Shown one piece after another: positions 51,443-60,673 of a stretch of 64,000 bases of DNA (positions within the stretch are counted from its first letter, which is position 1; each line of letters begins with the position of its first letter). The translations under genes and the position numbers were made by a program. The notes under the pieces are model-generated. The model made no database searches and was not told the origin of the DNA. It was given only the letters and a program-made list of their open reading frames with translations. Origin of the DNA: Actinomadura sp. J1-007. GTDB taxonomy: Bacteria > Actinomycetota > Actinomycetes > Streptosporangiales > Streptosporangiaceae. Location of the stretch: contig NZ_WING01000001.1 of the NCBI RefSeq assembly GCF_009793335.1, positions 5,022,001 through 5,086,000 on the forward strand, given 5' to 3'.

Positions 51443-54286
51443 TCAGGGGAGAGCGGCCAACGCTTCGGCGGTGGCGGGGTGGGCCGCGAGGAGGGCGGCC
51501 ACCGCCGGGGACGCGGCGGGCCCGAGCGCGTCCGGGGCCTGCCAGACCGGTTCGTGGCCCAGCAGGACGGCCACCGCGTCGCACGCGGCCGGATGGCTGG
51601 ACAGCAGGGCCGCGACCGGCGCGTTCACGGCGGGCGCGGCCGCCTCCGCCGGCGCGGGGCGTCCCGACCACGGCGGGTCCCACGCGTCCACCCCCGCCAG
51701 GGTGGCCGGGAACGTGCGGCCCGCCTCCCGGATCAGCGGCGGCACCAGGTCGGGGGCCTGCGCGCGCAGCGTCGTGATCAGCTTCGGCAGCCACGGCAGC
51801 AGGACCGCGTCGGGCAGCCGTCCGAACGCCTTGGACATGACCTCGACCACCAGCGGCGTCAGCCCCGGCGCCGGCTCCAGCGCCTGGACGAACCCGTTCA
51901 GGTAGCGCGGGAACGCGGGCAGCACGAGCGGGTTGGCGAGCAGCCCGTCGCAGCGCTCGCGCAGGTCGGCCAGTGACAGCGCGCCGAGCTGGAAGCGGGC
52001 CGCCCACAGCAGCGCCGACTTCGCGGGCTCCTCGGGATGCGACTGCGCGACGGCGATCTCCAGTTGCGCGCGGTCGCAGCCGAGCGACAGCGCGAGGCTC
52101 TCCATGCTGAACAGGAAGCCCAGCATGGCCGCGACCTGCCGGACGCCCGTGCCCTCGTCCACGAACGCCGTCGGCAGCAGCGTGCAGTAGTGCGCGTAGC
52201 CCGCCGTGACGAACGCCGCGCACCACTCCGGCAGCTCCGGCTCGGTGGCCCGGTAGTGGGTGAGCAGCCGCCGCATCCGGCGCAGCACCTCGGGGGCCTC
52301 GTCAACGGTCCGTTCGGCGGCGAGCAGCTCGACCGCCCGCCGTCCGAGCTCGCCGGTGAACCGGCGTCCGCCGAGGTAGAGGATCGAGTCCTCGACGGCG
52401 TCGAGCGCGGTCGCGGCGGTCCCCTCCGGGTCGGCGACGGCGCGGCGCAGCCGCTGTTCGAGGACCTGCTCGACGGTGACGCCCTCGTAGCCGAGCTCGA
52501 CGAGAGCCCGCTGCTCGCGGCCGATCGCCAGGTCCCAGCTCTCCTGGACGGACCGCTCGCCGAGCCGCCGCGACCCCATGATCGGCCGCGCCGCGCCGCC
52601 CGGCAGCAGCCGCCGCAGGATCCACAGCAGGTGCGAGCAGGGGACGAGCTCCGGCCGCGCGTCCAGGTCGAGCAGCGCCCGCTGGATCGTCCGCTTGCCG
52701 AGGTCGAGGCCGAGCGGCTCCAGCCGGTCGATGACGTCGCGGGCGAGCGGCGGCAGCGACTCGTACCCGACCTGCCCGATCCGGTCGCCGCCGAGCAGGA
52801 TCTCGCACAGCCGCCGCACGTCGCGGCGGCCCGGCACGGTGTCCTTCTCGATGCAGGTGACCGCCGCGTCCTGGAAGTCGTACGGTGTCGGGCGGGCGCG
52901 GTTGCGCATCCCGGCGAGCAGGACGGACGTCTCGAACACCGCGATCGCGTCGGCGGTGCTGGCCGGGTAGCCGTTGCGGCGCGCGAGCCGGACGATGTCG
53001 ACGCACCAGCCGAGCAGCTCGGCCTCGTCCAGCTCGTCCAGCGCCGGAGGCCGCGACAGGAACCCGGTGAGCCGGTCGGCGACCTCGGCCGCGCCGCCGG
53101 TGTCCTCGACCGCCTTCCTCGCGGTCGTGCGGGGCTTGGCGGACTTCGCGCCCTTGGCGCCCTTCGCGCCTTTCTGGCCGTTCAGCCGGAACGGCGTGAC
53201 GCCGCCGCGCCGCACGGCCTTCTCCCACGTCGCGGCGGCGATCGACACCGAGCCGGACGCCAGCCCGAACTGCGCCTCGATCGCCGAGTGGCTGGACGGG
53301 ATGAGCCCGTACAGCCACTCGGTCTCCGTGCGCGGAGTGATCTCGAACGGCTCGGCGCCCGGCTCCGGGTGCAGCCCGAACTGCTCGACGCGGCTCGCGG
53401 CGTGGAACGCGCCGCACACGTACAGGCAGTCGGCCGGGTCGGCGCCGGACGCGGCGAGGTGCTCGCGCATCCGCGTCCACATGTAGCGCTCGCGGTCCTC
53501 GTCGCGGTCGCCGGCCGTCCCGCGAGCCGGGCGCAGCCGCCGGAACAGGCTGCCGATCATCACCATGACCTGGCGGTACGTGGCGTGGTCGGCGCCGGTG
53601 AGGGGCTGCTCGACGTACTGGTCCCACCACTCCGACCAGTGCCGCACCTTGCCGTGGTGCAGCAGGTGCGCCTCCAGCTCGGCGAAGCGGGGCCGCAGGT
53701 CGCCGATCTCGATGCCGACCGCGTCGCCGTGCAGCGCCGCCTCGTCGGCGTCCGCCGCGTCCGCGTCCGCGTCCGCGTCGGCGCCCGGCGCGCCGTCCGT
53801 TCCGCTCTCGGGGGCGCGGGGCGTCCACTGGAAGACGTGGTCGGCCGAGCGGTCGACCAGGACCAGCTCCACGTCCGGCGTGTCGAGCGCGTAGGCGATG
53901 GCCTGGTACTCGGCGGACGCCTCGGTGATCGGCGCGACGACGCTGAGCGGCGCCCACTCGGCGGGCAGGCCCTCGGTCTCGGTCGCGAACGCCTGGAGCG
54001 CGACCGGCAGGGAGCAGTTGCGCAGCTCGGGCAGCAGCGGCGCGAGGTCCTCGCACAGCTCCAGGTAGACGACCTTCGGCCGCTTGTCGCGCAGCCGCCG
54101 CGCCATCGCCAGCGCGGAGGCGGGGGAGTGGTGGCAGACCGGGAAGATCTCCAGCTCCTCGCGCAGCGCCCGGTCGACGTCCTCGACCATCCCCGCGAGG
54201 ATCTCCGGGACGGCGTCCGGGCCGTCCCCGAACGCGGCGGCGGCGCCGAGGAGCTGGTCGCGCAGCGCGCCGAACGGCTCGCTCAC
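51443..54286 (-). CDS. DUF5682-family protein of a MoxR-vWA-SWIM cassette
   Basis: 947 aa from GTG 54286, overlapping the MoxR stop by 4 bases. The N-terminal part (about 30-330) has EIFPVCHHSPASALAMARRL, PKVVYLELCEDLAPLLPEL and YVCGAFHAASRVEQFGL, conserved His/Glu/Asp-rich motifs of DUF5682 that resemble a TraB/EreA-like catalytic fold. A low-complexity acidic patch (ADADADADAADADEA) is near residue 160, and a Lys/Gly-Ala repeat (GQKGAKGAKGAKSAK) near 360. The remaining 550 residues are alpha-helical repeats ending AHPATAEALAALP. The function is unknown. It is the last and largest gene of a five-gene operon that I recall as widely conserved in actinomycetes. Confidence 0.85.
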   Translation of the reverse strand: MSEPFGALRDQLLGAAAAFGDGPDAVPEILAGMVEDVDRALREELEIFPVCHHSPASALAMARRLRDKRPKVVYLELCEDLAPLLPELRNCSLPVALQAFATETEGLPAEWAPLSVVAPITEASAEYQAIAYALDTPDVELVLVDRSADHVFQWTPRAPESGTDGAPGADADADADAADADEAALHGDAVGIEIGDLRPRFAELEAHLLHHGKVRHWSEWWDQYVEQPLTGADHATYRQVMVMIGSLFRRLRPARGTAGDRDEDRERYMWTRMREHLAASGADPADCLYVCGAFHAASRVEQFGLHPEPGAEPFEITPRTETEWLYGLIPSSHSAIEAQFGLASGSVSIAAATWEKAVRRGGVTPFRLNGQKGAKGAKGAKSAKPRTTARKAVEDTGGAAEVADRLTGFLSRPPALDELDEAELLGWCVDIVRLARRNGYPASTADAIAVFETSVLLAGMRNRARPTPYDFQDAAVTCIEKDTVPGRRDVRRLCEILLGGDRIGQVGYESLPPLARDVIDRLEPLGLDLGKRTIQRALLDLDARPELVPCSHLLWILRRLLPGGAARPIMGSRRLGERSVQESWDLAIGREQRALVELGYEGVTVEQVLEQRLRRAVADPEGTAATALDAVEDSILYLGGRRFTGELGRRAVELLAAERTVDEAPEVLRRMRRLLTHYRATEPELPEWCAAFVTAGYAHYCTLLPTAFVDEGTGVRQVAAMLGFLFSMESLALSLGCDRAQLEIAVAQSHPEEPAKSALLWAARFQLGALSLADLRERCDGLLANPLVLPAFPRYLNGFVQALEPAPGLTPLVVEVMSKAFGRLPDAVLLPWLPKLITTLRAQAPDLVPPLIREAGRTFPATLAGVDAWDPPWSGRPAPAEAAAPAVNAPVAALLSSHPAACDAVAVLLGHEPVWQAPDALGPAASPAVAALLAAHPATAEALAALP

Positions 54287-55401
54287 GACAGCGCGGCGAT
54301 CGCCTCGCGACCGCCGTCCAGGAACTCCCGCCACGGCCCGTCCTCGTCCTTCCTGCCGCGCGGCTCGACCACCCCGTGCCAGAACTTGTTGAGGATCGCG
54401 AGGTCCTCGGGGCTGCGGCGGGCGAGCGACCCGACCAGCGAGCTCGCGAGGGTCCGCGCGCGCAGCGTCCGGTCGCCGAAGAACTGGCTGTGCAGGACCG
54501 CGTCCTCCAGCACGCCGATCTGCTCGGCCGTGGACAGCGCCGACTCCAGCCTCTCGTCGTCGCTGGTCGCGGACGCGGCGGCGGCGCGCAGGTCGGCGAA
54601 GCTCTGGAGCAGGATGTCCAGCAGCGTCGGCGGGAGGTCCAGCTCGATCCGGTGCCGGCGCATCAGCTCGGTCGTGCGGAACCGGACGATCTCGGCCTCG
54701 CTGCGCTTGCTGGTCACGACCGGGACGCGCACGAAGTTGAACCGCCGCTTCAGCGCGGACGACAGGTCGTTGACGCCCCGGTCGCGGCTGTTGGCGGTCG
54801 CGATGATCGAGAATCCGGGCTGGGCGAACACGATGCCGTCCTCGTCCAGCTCGGGGATCGAGACGTACTTCTCCGAGAGGATCGAGATCAGCGCGTCCTG
54901 CACGTCGCTGGTCGAACGGGTCAGCTCCTCGAACCGGCCGATCACGCCCCGCTCCATCGCCGTCATGATCGGCGAGGGGATCATCGACGCGCGGGACTGG
55001 CCCTGGGCGATCACCATCGAGACGTTCCACGAGTACTTGACGTGGTCCTCGGTGGTGCCCGCGGTGCCCTGCACGACGAGCGTGGAGTTGCGGGAGATCG
55101 CGGCCGACAGCAGCTCGGCGAGCCAGCTCTTGCCGGTGCCGGGGTCGCCGATCAGCAGCAGCCCGCGGTCGGACGCGAGCGTCACGATGCTCCGCTCGAC
55201 GAAGCTGCGGTCACCGAACCACTTCTGCGCCACCTCCCTGTCCAGGCCGTCCGAACGCTCGGAGCCGAGCACGAACAGCCGGACCATCCTCGGGCTCAGC
55301 CGCCAGGAGAACGGCTTCGGGCCGTCGTCGATCGACTCCAGCCAGTCCAGCTCCTCGGCGTACTTCACCTCGGCCGGGGCGCGCAGCATCTCGTCGGTCA
55401 T
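54283..55401 (-). CDS. MoxR-type AAA+ ATPase
   Basis: 372 aa, ATG 55401, AGGAGA 7-9 bases upstream. Walker A LLLIGDPGTGKSWLAELL near residue 85, a Walker B/GRFEEL segment (ERGVIGRFEELTRS) where the usual Asp-Glu is shifted to Phe-Glu-Glu, sensor 1 FSIIATANSRDRGVNDL and the Arg-containing LKRRFNF. The second domain is helical. MoxR ATPases act as chaperones that insert cofactors or activate vWA partners; the vWA gene is directly upstream in the operon. It belongs to a different MoxR branch from the one at 38200. Confidence 0.9.
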   Translation of the reverse strand: MTDEMLRAPAEVKYAEELDWLESIDDGPKPFSWRLSPRMVRLFVLGSERSDGLDREVAQKWFGDRSFVERSIVTLASDRGLLLIGDPGTGKSWLAELLSAAISRNSTLVVQGTAGTTEDHVKYSWNVSMVIAQGQSRASMIPSPIMTAMERGVIGRFEELTRSTSDVQDALISILSEKYVSIPELDEDGIVFAQPGFSIIATANSRDRGVNDLSSALKRRFNFVRVPVVTSKRSEAEIVRFRTTELMRRHRIELDLPPTLLDILLQSFADLRAAAASATSDDERLESALSTAEQIGVLEDAVLHSQFFGDRTLRARTLASSLVGSLARRSPEDLAILNKFWHGVVEPRGRKDEDGPWREFLDGGREAIAALS

Positions 55402-55413
55402 TCTGGGGGTCTC

Positions 55414-56748
55414 CTAAGCGAGGAAGTTCTTCAGCTCGAACACGAGCTTGCGGATGTGGCCCGAGATCACGGGCGTGCCGAGGGCCTTCAGGCGCTCGCG
55501 GAACCAGGGGTTCACGCTCGCGTGGCCGGAGCTGTCGACGGACCCGACGGGCAGGAACCGCACCCCGGACCGCCGCAGCCCCTCGAAGTCGCCGAGCAGC
55601 GACGGGTTGTCGTAGAAGTCGGAGATCCAGACCAGCACCGTGTCGCGCGGGTCGCTGATCTTGGGCCGGGCCAGCTCCATCGCGGCGGTCCCGTCGGTGC
55701 CGCCGCCGAGCGTCGTGCGCAGCAGCACCTCGAACGGGTCGTGCACCCACGGCGTCAGGTCGAGCGCGCGCGTGTCGTACGCGATCAGGTGCACGTCCAC
55801 CTTCGGCAGTCCCGCGAAGACGGACGCCAGGATGGTGCAGTTGACCATCGCGTCGACCATCGAGCCGGACTGGTCGACGACCACGATCATCCGGGCGGGC
55901 GTGGTGCGCCTGGCGGTCCGCCGGTAGAACAGCCGGTCCACGTAGAGCCGCTCGTCCTCCGGGCTCCAGTTGGTGAGGTTCTTCCAGATCGTCCGCTCGA
56001 CGTCGAGGTTGCGGAACACCCGCTTGGGCGGCACCGACCGGTCGACCTTCCCGGCGCTGGTCTGCCGCACCTGCGTGCGCAGCACCTCGGCGACCTCGTC
56101 GACGAACCTGCGGATCAGCGCCTTGGCGTTGGCGAGCGCGACGCCCGAGAGGTTGTCCTTGTCGCGCAGGAGCTGCTCGATCAGCGACATGCTCGGGCTG
56201 AGCCGGCCGGCGAGCTTGCGGTCCGCGAGCACCTCGCGCAGCCGCATCCGCTTGACCAGGTCGCCTTCGAGCTCGCCGAGGATACCCGACAGCTCGCCCG
56301 CGCCCTCCTCGCCGGCCGCCCGCCAGAACCAGCCCGCGTCCTGCTGCCACCTCGCGAGCTGCGTGGCGGACACGTCGCCGGTGCCGGTGGCGAAGACGTT
56401 GAGCAGCAGCTTGGACACCAGCGCCGCCTTCCGCACCTGCTCGCCCGGGTCCTCGGCCGTGTCCTGCCCGGTGCCGTCGGCCGCGTCCCGGGCCGTCTCC
56501 TCGGGCGCTTCCTCGGGCTCGGGCTCGGAAGTCGCGAGGAGGGCGTCGAACTCGGCGGCGAGCTCGGGGAAGCGCTGGACGAGCGAGTCGATCGACTCGG
56601 CCGGGTCGAGCAGGGCGGGCGGCAGGCCGAGGTCCTCCACCACGGCGACGCTCGCGGACTCCAGCGCGGGCTGCTCCTCGGGGTCGAAGAGCCGTGCGAG
56701 CAGGCGCCAGTAGAGGACCTGGCGGCGGTTCTCATCGGGATCGCTCAT
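55414..56748 (-). CDS. vWA-domain (CoxE-like) partner of MoxR
   Basis: 444 aa from ATG 56748, overlapping the DUF5691 stop (ATGA). The N-terminal 230 residues are helical, with an acidic stretch EPEPEEAPEE near 75. The vWA domain (about 265-440) has an intact MIDAS: MIVVVDQSGSMVDAM (DxSxS), a Thr/Gly loop TLGGGTDGTAAM, and VLVWISDFYDN. The C-terminus is SGHIRKLVFELKNFLA. It binds a divalent metal and probably a partner protein, activated by the MoxR ATPase downstream. Confidence 0.9.
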   Translation of the reverse strand: MSDPDENRRQVLYWRLLARLFDPEEQPALESASVAVVEDLGLPPALLDPAESIDSLVQRFPELAAEFDALLATSEPEPEEAPEETARDAADGTGQDTAEDPGEQVRKAALVSKLLLNVFATGTGDVSATQLARWQQDAGWFWRAAGEEGAGELSGILGELEGDLVKRMRLREVLADRKLAGRLSPSMSLIEQLLRDKDNLSGVALANAKALIRRFVDEVAEVLRTQVRQTSAGKVDRSVPPKRVFRNLDVERTIWKNLTNWSPEDERLYVDRLFYRRTARRTTPARMIVVVDQSGSMVDAMVNCTILASVFAGLPKVDVHLIAYDTRALDLTPWVHDPFEVLLRTTLGGGTDGTAAMELARPKISDPRDTVLVWISDFYDNPSLLGDFEGLRRSGVRFLPVGSVDSSGHASVNPWFRERLKALGTPVISGHIRKLVFELKNFLA

Positions 56749-58117
56749 GCGCGCAGCAACCGTCCCGCCCGCTCCCGCAGCACGGCGACCGCGTCGCCGG
56801 TGCGCGCCTCGGCCTTGGCGATCTTCGGGTCGGCCGGGCCGAGCGCCCAGTCGCCGGTGTGCGCCTCGACGGGCTTCTTCTTCACGGTGGCCCGTACGGC
56901 GAGCGGCTGGACGGCCCACCGGCCGCCGTCCCACCGCATCAGCCCGACGCATTCGGTGGACGCCGCCACCAGCGCCGGGGTCAGCGGCCCGCAGGCGGGC
57001 AGCCGGCCGGTGTCGATCGCGAGCGTCGTGCCGTCCAGCTCCAGCGTCTCGCGGCGCGCCTTGTAGCCCTCCAGCAGAACGGGCTCGGCGATGCGGACCG
57101 GATGCCGGTCGAGCGGCGGTACGGGCGGCGCCACCGCCCGCGGCAGCACGACCCGCGCGGTGGCGAACGGGTCGGCGGGCTCACCCGCCGACGCCCGGTC
57201 GTCGTGCCACAGCAGGTCGCCGCCCGCCAGCAGCGGCATGTCCTTGAGGTTCAGGGTCAGCCGCCCGGCGAGCGCGCCCATCAGCACCGGGTGCCCCGTG
57301 AGCAGCCGCCACACGGCGGGCCCGACGATCGTGTCGACCTTGGCCGCCGTGACGCTCGTCCGGACGAGCCGGGCCGCGTCCCTGGTCTCAAGGACCCCGT
57401 GCACCTGCGCCTGGACGGCCGTGCCGTGCTCGTGGACGTCGACGCCGAGCACGAGCAGCCGTCCGGACACGGTCTCGGCCGGCTCCTCCTCGCCCGCGCC
57501 GCGGGCGAGCAGCACGGCCCGCGTCCACAGGTCGGCCCAGCGGCGGGCCGGGACCCGTTCCAGCGTCGCGACCGGGCAGGACGCCCGCAGCTCCGCCGCG
57601 AGCCCGTCGAGCAGGACCGCCTGCCGCCGCAGCGCGGGCCGCGCGAGCAGCGCCTCCAGCGTCGGGTCGGCCGACGACACCAGGTCGTGGTCGACGCCGC
57701 GCCACCCGGTGATGGCCAGCTCGGTGAGCCAGGACCGGCACCCGGCGAGCAGGTTGGCGGCCGTGTCCTCGCCGCGTCCGGGCTCCCGCCACTCGGCGCG
57801 CTCGCGTCCGGCGCAGCCGTCCAGCCGGGCGAGCAGCGCGTCGTGCACCGCGCCGAACAGCGCCGCGCGCCCGCCCGCCAGCGCGGCGAGGTGCTCCTCG
57901 GCCACCGCGCCGCTCGCGATCTTCGCGGCGGCCTCGCCCGCCGCCGCCCGAGCGGGGTGCCCGCCAGGGCGCCGGCGAACGAGGCGAGCGCCGCCGCGCG
58001 GCCCTCGGTGAGCCGACCGAGCCCGTACGTCAGGGCGTCGTCGAACTCCGCCACCAGCCCGAGCGCCTCGTCCACGCCCGCAGGGGCTCCGGTGGCCAGC
58101 TCCGCGAGGCCCGCCAT
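56745..58117 (-). CDS. DUF5691-family protein, one -1 frameshift near the N-terminus
   Basis: The 386 residues from 57905 downward are continuous (RAALFGAVHDALLARLDG, ending AVAVLRERAGRLLRA). The true N-terminus MAGLAELATGAPAGVDEALG, starting at 58117 and overlapping the SWIM gene stop (TGATG), is in another frame. One extra base in the C3 run at 57947-57949 joins them through AAAGEAAAKIASGAVAEEHL. About 457 aa after correction. The protein is helical with conserved WRGVDHDLVSSADPTLEALL and LTLNLKDMPLLAGG. The function is unknown. The gene order (SWIM, DUF5691, vWA, MoxR, DUF5682) is the diagnostic feature. Confidence 0.8.
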
Positions 58118-58629
58118 CAGACCGCCGCCCCGGACGCCGGGAACCAGTGCATCTCGGGCACCGGCGCGACCGCGTCGGGCACCTCCAGGTAGGCCAGGTG
58201 CCGCAGGAAGCGGCTGAACACCGCCGCCGCCGTCGCCTGCTCGGCCTGCCCCTGGAGCCTGCTCACGAGCGTGTCGCCCTCGCCGACCTCGACCCGCAGG
58301 TAGCGGGCGACGCGCTCCAGCCCGTACTGGACGACGGCCTCGTTGGCGAGCGCCACCAGGTGCTTGCAGGGCCGCCCGTAGAGCCCGCCGCACGGCCGGT
58401 TGTTGTTGGTGCTGCAACTGAAGTCGTGCGTCCCGGCGGTGAACGACGAGACGTACACCCGCCGCAGGTCCGAACCGCTGGACACCACGCCCTGCAACCG
58501 CCCGTCGGCCAGCTCGACGAACGGCACCTTGGCCAGCTTGCGGGGCCGCGCCGGCGGCACCACCCGCACCGCGCTCCGCCGCTCCAGCGCGTCCCCGTCA
58601 ACGTCCCCGTCGTCCGCTCCGTCGATCAT
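58117..58629 (-). CDS. SWIM zinc-finger protein
   Basis: 170 aa from ATG 58629; no RBS is obvious and a leaderless start is possible. The acidic start MIDGADDGDVDGD is followed by the SWIM finger HDFSCSTNNNRPCGGLYGRPCKHLVALA (CxC-like Cys plus CxH). The rest is helical (VVQYGLERVARYLRVEV and AAVFSRFLRHLAYLEVPD). SWIM domains bind zinc and DNA or protein. It is the first gene of the five-gene cassette and its stop overlaps the DUF5691 start. Confidence 0.85.
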   Translation of the reverse strand: MIDGADDGDVDGDALERRSAVRVVPPARPRKLAKVPFVELADGRLQGVVSSGSDLRRVYVSSFTAGTHDFSCSTNNNRPCGGLYGRPCKHLVALANEAVVQYGLERVARYLRVEVGEGDTLVSRLQGQAEQATAAAVFSRFLRHLAYLEVPDAVAPVPEMHWFPASGAAV

Positions 58630-58708
58630 GTCCGGGAAGCTACAACAGCCCACCGACAACGGGCCCGCGAACGCGCGTCCCCGCGAAAACCCCCTGGTGG
58701 GAAGGGGT

Positions 58709-59698
58709 TCAGGCGGTGTCGATGTTGGCCATGTACGACGCGTTGCCCTGCTCGCCGGCGGCGGCGCCGGGCGGCACCAGCTCCTCCAGCCGCTCGAACG
58801 CCGAGGCGTCGAGGTCGAGGTCCGCGGCGGTGGCGTTCGCGCGGGCGTTGGCGGCCCGCCGGGTGCCGGGGATGGGGAACGTGCCGCGGTGCAGCAGCCA
58901 GGCGAGGGCGAGCTGCGCCGTGGTGACGCCGTGCCCGGCGGCCAGCGTCGCGACGGAGTCGGCCAGCGAGACGTTGCGGGCGAGGTTGTCGCCCTGGAAG
59001 CGCGGGTTGCCGCGCCTCCAGTCGGACCCTTCGAGGTCGGCGTCGCCGCGGACCGTCCCGCCGAGGATGCCGCGGCCGAGCGGGCTGTAGGCGACGAACG
59101 CGACGCCGAGCTCCTCGCAGACCGGGATGATCTCCTTCTCGGGGCCGCGGTTGAACGGGGAGTACTCCGTCTGGAGCGCGGTGACCGGGTGGACGGCGTG
59201 GGCGCGGCGGAGCGTCCGCGTCGAGACCTCCGAGAGCCCGATGTGGCGGATCTTGCCCGCGCCGACCAGCTCGGCCAGCGCGCCGACGGTGTCCTCGACG
59301 GGCGTCGTCGGGTCGAGGCGGTGCAGGTAGTACAGGTCCACGCGGTCCGTGCGCAGGCGGCTCAGGCTGGCGTCGAGGGCCCGCCGGACGTGGTCGGGAC
59401 GGCCGAGGCCGGGGATCAGGACGCCCCGCTCGTCCTGGTTCCCGCCGAACTTGGTCGCGAGGACGACGTCGTCGCGGCGGGCGCCGAGGACGCGTCCGAT
59501 GAGGCGCTCGCTCGCGCCGTCGCCGCCGTAGATGTCGGCCGTGTCGATCAGCGTGTACCCCGCGTCGAGCGCGGCGAGGAACGTCTCCTCGGCCTCGGAC
59601 TCGGTGACGGACCCGTACGTGCCCGGCGCCAGCGTCATCGCGCCGAAGCCGACGACGGACGAGCGGGGGCCGTGCTTGCCAAGGGTGCGGTAGCGCAC
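58709..59698 (-). CDS. Aldo/keto reductase
   Basis: 329 aa from GTG 59698, AAGGAG 8 bases upstream. Catalytic tetrad: Asp in LIDTADIYGGD, Tyr in the same motif, Lys in VVLATKFGG, His in VDLYYLHRLD. NADP contacts are in VAYSPLGRGILGG and the C-terminal PIPGTRRAANARANATA. AKR13-like (YakC group). Divergent from the XRE-type regulator at 59820, a common arrangement in which the regulator controls the reductase. Confidence 0.92.
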   Translation of the reverse strand: MRYRTLGKHGPRSSVVGFGAMTLAPGTYGSVTESEAEETFLAALDAGYTLIDTADIYGGDGASERLIGRVLGARRDDVVLATKFGGNQDERGVLIPGLGRPDHVRRALDASLSRLRTDRVDLYYLHRLDPTTPVEDTVGALAELVGAGKIRHIGLSEVSTRTLRRAHAVHPVTALQTEYSPFNRGPEKEIIPVCEELGVAFVAYSPLGRGILGGTVRGDADLEGSDWRRGNPRFQGDNLARNVSLADSVATLAAGHGVTTAQLALAWLLHRGTFPIPGTRRAANARANATAADLDLDASAFERLEELVPPGAAAGEQGNASYMANIDTA

Positions 59699-59774
59699 TG
59701 GTGGTTCTCCTTCGCCGTTCGGTTACGCCGTCGAGCCTGCCAAGCGCCGCCGCGCCCGCACAGTGCCCGCCGCT

Positions 59775-59804
59775 GACTAGCCCCGGGAGGACTAGGCACG
59801 GGAG
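59775..59804. repeat. Two tandem 15-bp repeats between the AKR and XRE genes
   Basis: GACTAGCCCCGGGAG (59775-59789) and GACTAGGCACGGGAG (59790-59804) are adjacent and 13 of 15 identical, lying 15 bases before the XRE start. They could be regulator binding sites. The -10 elements of both genes may be in the same interval. Confidence 0.5.
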
Positions 59805-59819
59805 GGCACACTTGGAGGC

Positions 59820-60641
59820 ATGGCAACGCGTGAGATGGCGGCCTTCCTGCGCTCCCGGCGCGACCGCGTGCGGCCGGGGGCGGTGGGCCTGCCCGAAGGG
59901 GAGCGCAGGCGCGCGCCGGGGCTGCGGCGCGCCGAGGTCGCCCTGCTCGCGGGCATCAGCCCGGACTACTACATGCGGCTGGAGCAGGGCCGGGCGGGCC
60001 GCCCGTCGCCGTCGGTGCTGGACGCGCTCGCCCGCGTCCTCGGGCTGGACGACGACGAGCGCGACCACCTGTACCGGCTCGCCGAGCCGTCGCCCGCGCA
60101 CCGGGGCGGGGAGGACGGGCGCGTCGAGGCGCGGGTGCGGCGGCTGCTCGACGTCATCGCCCCCGTCCCGGCGTACGTGGTCAACGGGCGGCTCGACGTG
60201 CTCGCCTGGAACGCGATGGCGGCGGCCCTGCTGTGCGACCTCGCCGAGCAGCCCGAGCCGAGCCGCAACATGCTCCGGTACGCCTTCCTCGACCCGCGCT
60301 CCCGCGCGTTCTACGCCGACTGGGAGACCATCGCCCTGCACGGCGTCGCGCAGCTCCGCACCGCGACCGGGCAGCAGCCGGGCGACCCGGCCACCGAGGC
60401 GCTGATCGCCGAGCTGGACGCGGAGTCCCCGGAGTTCCGCGCGTGCTGGGAGCGGCAGGACGTCAAGGGCCCCGGCTCCGGCAGCAAGACGTACCGGCAC
60501 CCGGTCGTCGGAACGGTCACGCTCGACTACGTCGGCATGGTCCTGCCGGGCGGCGGCGACCTCCAGTTCGTCACGCTGACCGCGCCGGAGGGCAGCCCGT
60601 CCCAGGACGCCCTCGACAAGCTCGCCGACGGCCTCGGCTGA
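59820..60641 (+). CDS. XRE-family regulator with a MmyB-like ligand-binding domain
   Basis: 273 aa from ATG 59820 (GGAGGC immediately before it). The XRE HTH is GLRRAEVALLAGISPDYYMRLEQGRAGRPS (residues about 34-63). From about 95 the MmyB-like domain: VARVRRLLDVIAPVPAYVVNGRLDVLAWNAMA, LRYAFLDPRSRAFYADWE, and the C-terminal VTLDYVGMVLPGGGDLQFVTLTA. Members of this family control adjacent oxidoreductases, here the aldo/keto reductase. Confidence 0.92.
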   Translation: MATREMAAFLRSRRDRVRPGAVGLPEGERRRAPGLRRAEVALLAGISPDYYMRLEQGRAGRPSPSVLDALARVLGLDDDERDHLYRLAEPSPAHRGGEDGRVEARVRRLLDVIAPVPAYVVNGRLDVLAWNAMAAALLCDLAEQPEPSRNMLRYAFLDPRSRAFYADWETIALHGVAQLRTATGQQPGDPATEALIAELDAESPEFRACWERQDVKGPGSGSKTYRHPVVGTVTLDYVGMVLPGGGDLQFVTLTAPEGSPSQDALDKLADGLG

Positions 60642-60673
60642 CCGCGGCGCCCGGTGTCGGGACCCCGCGACCG

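Noticed and set aside
52037..55417. 1126-codon plus-strand frame opposite DUF5682 and MoxR
   Set aside because: Antisense shadow in very GC-rich DNA. The minus strand carries the family motifs, RBS and stop-start overlaps.
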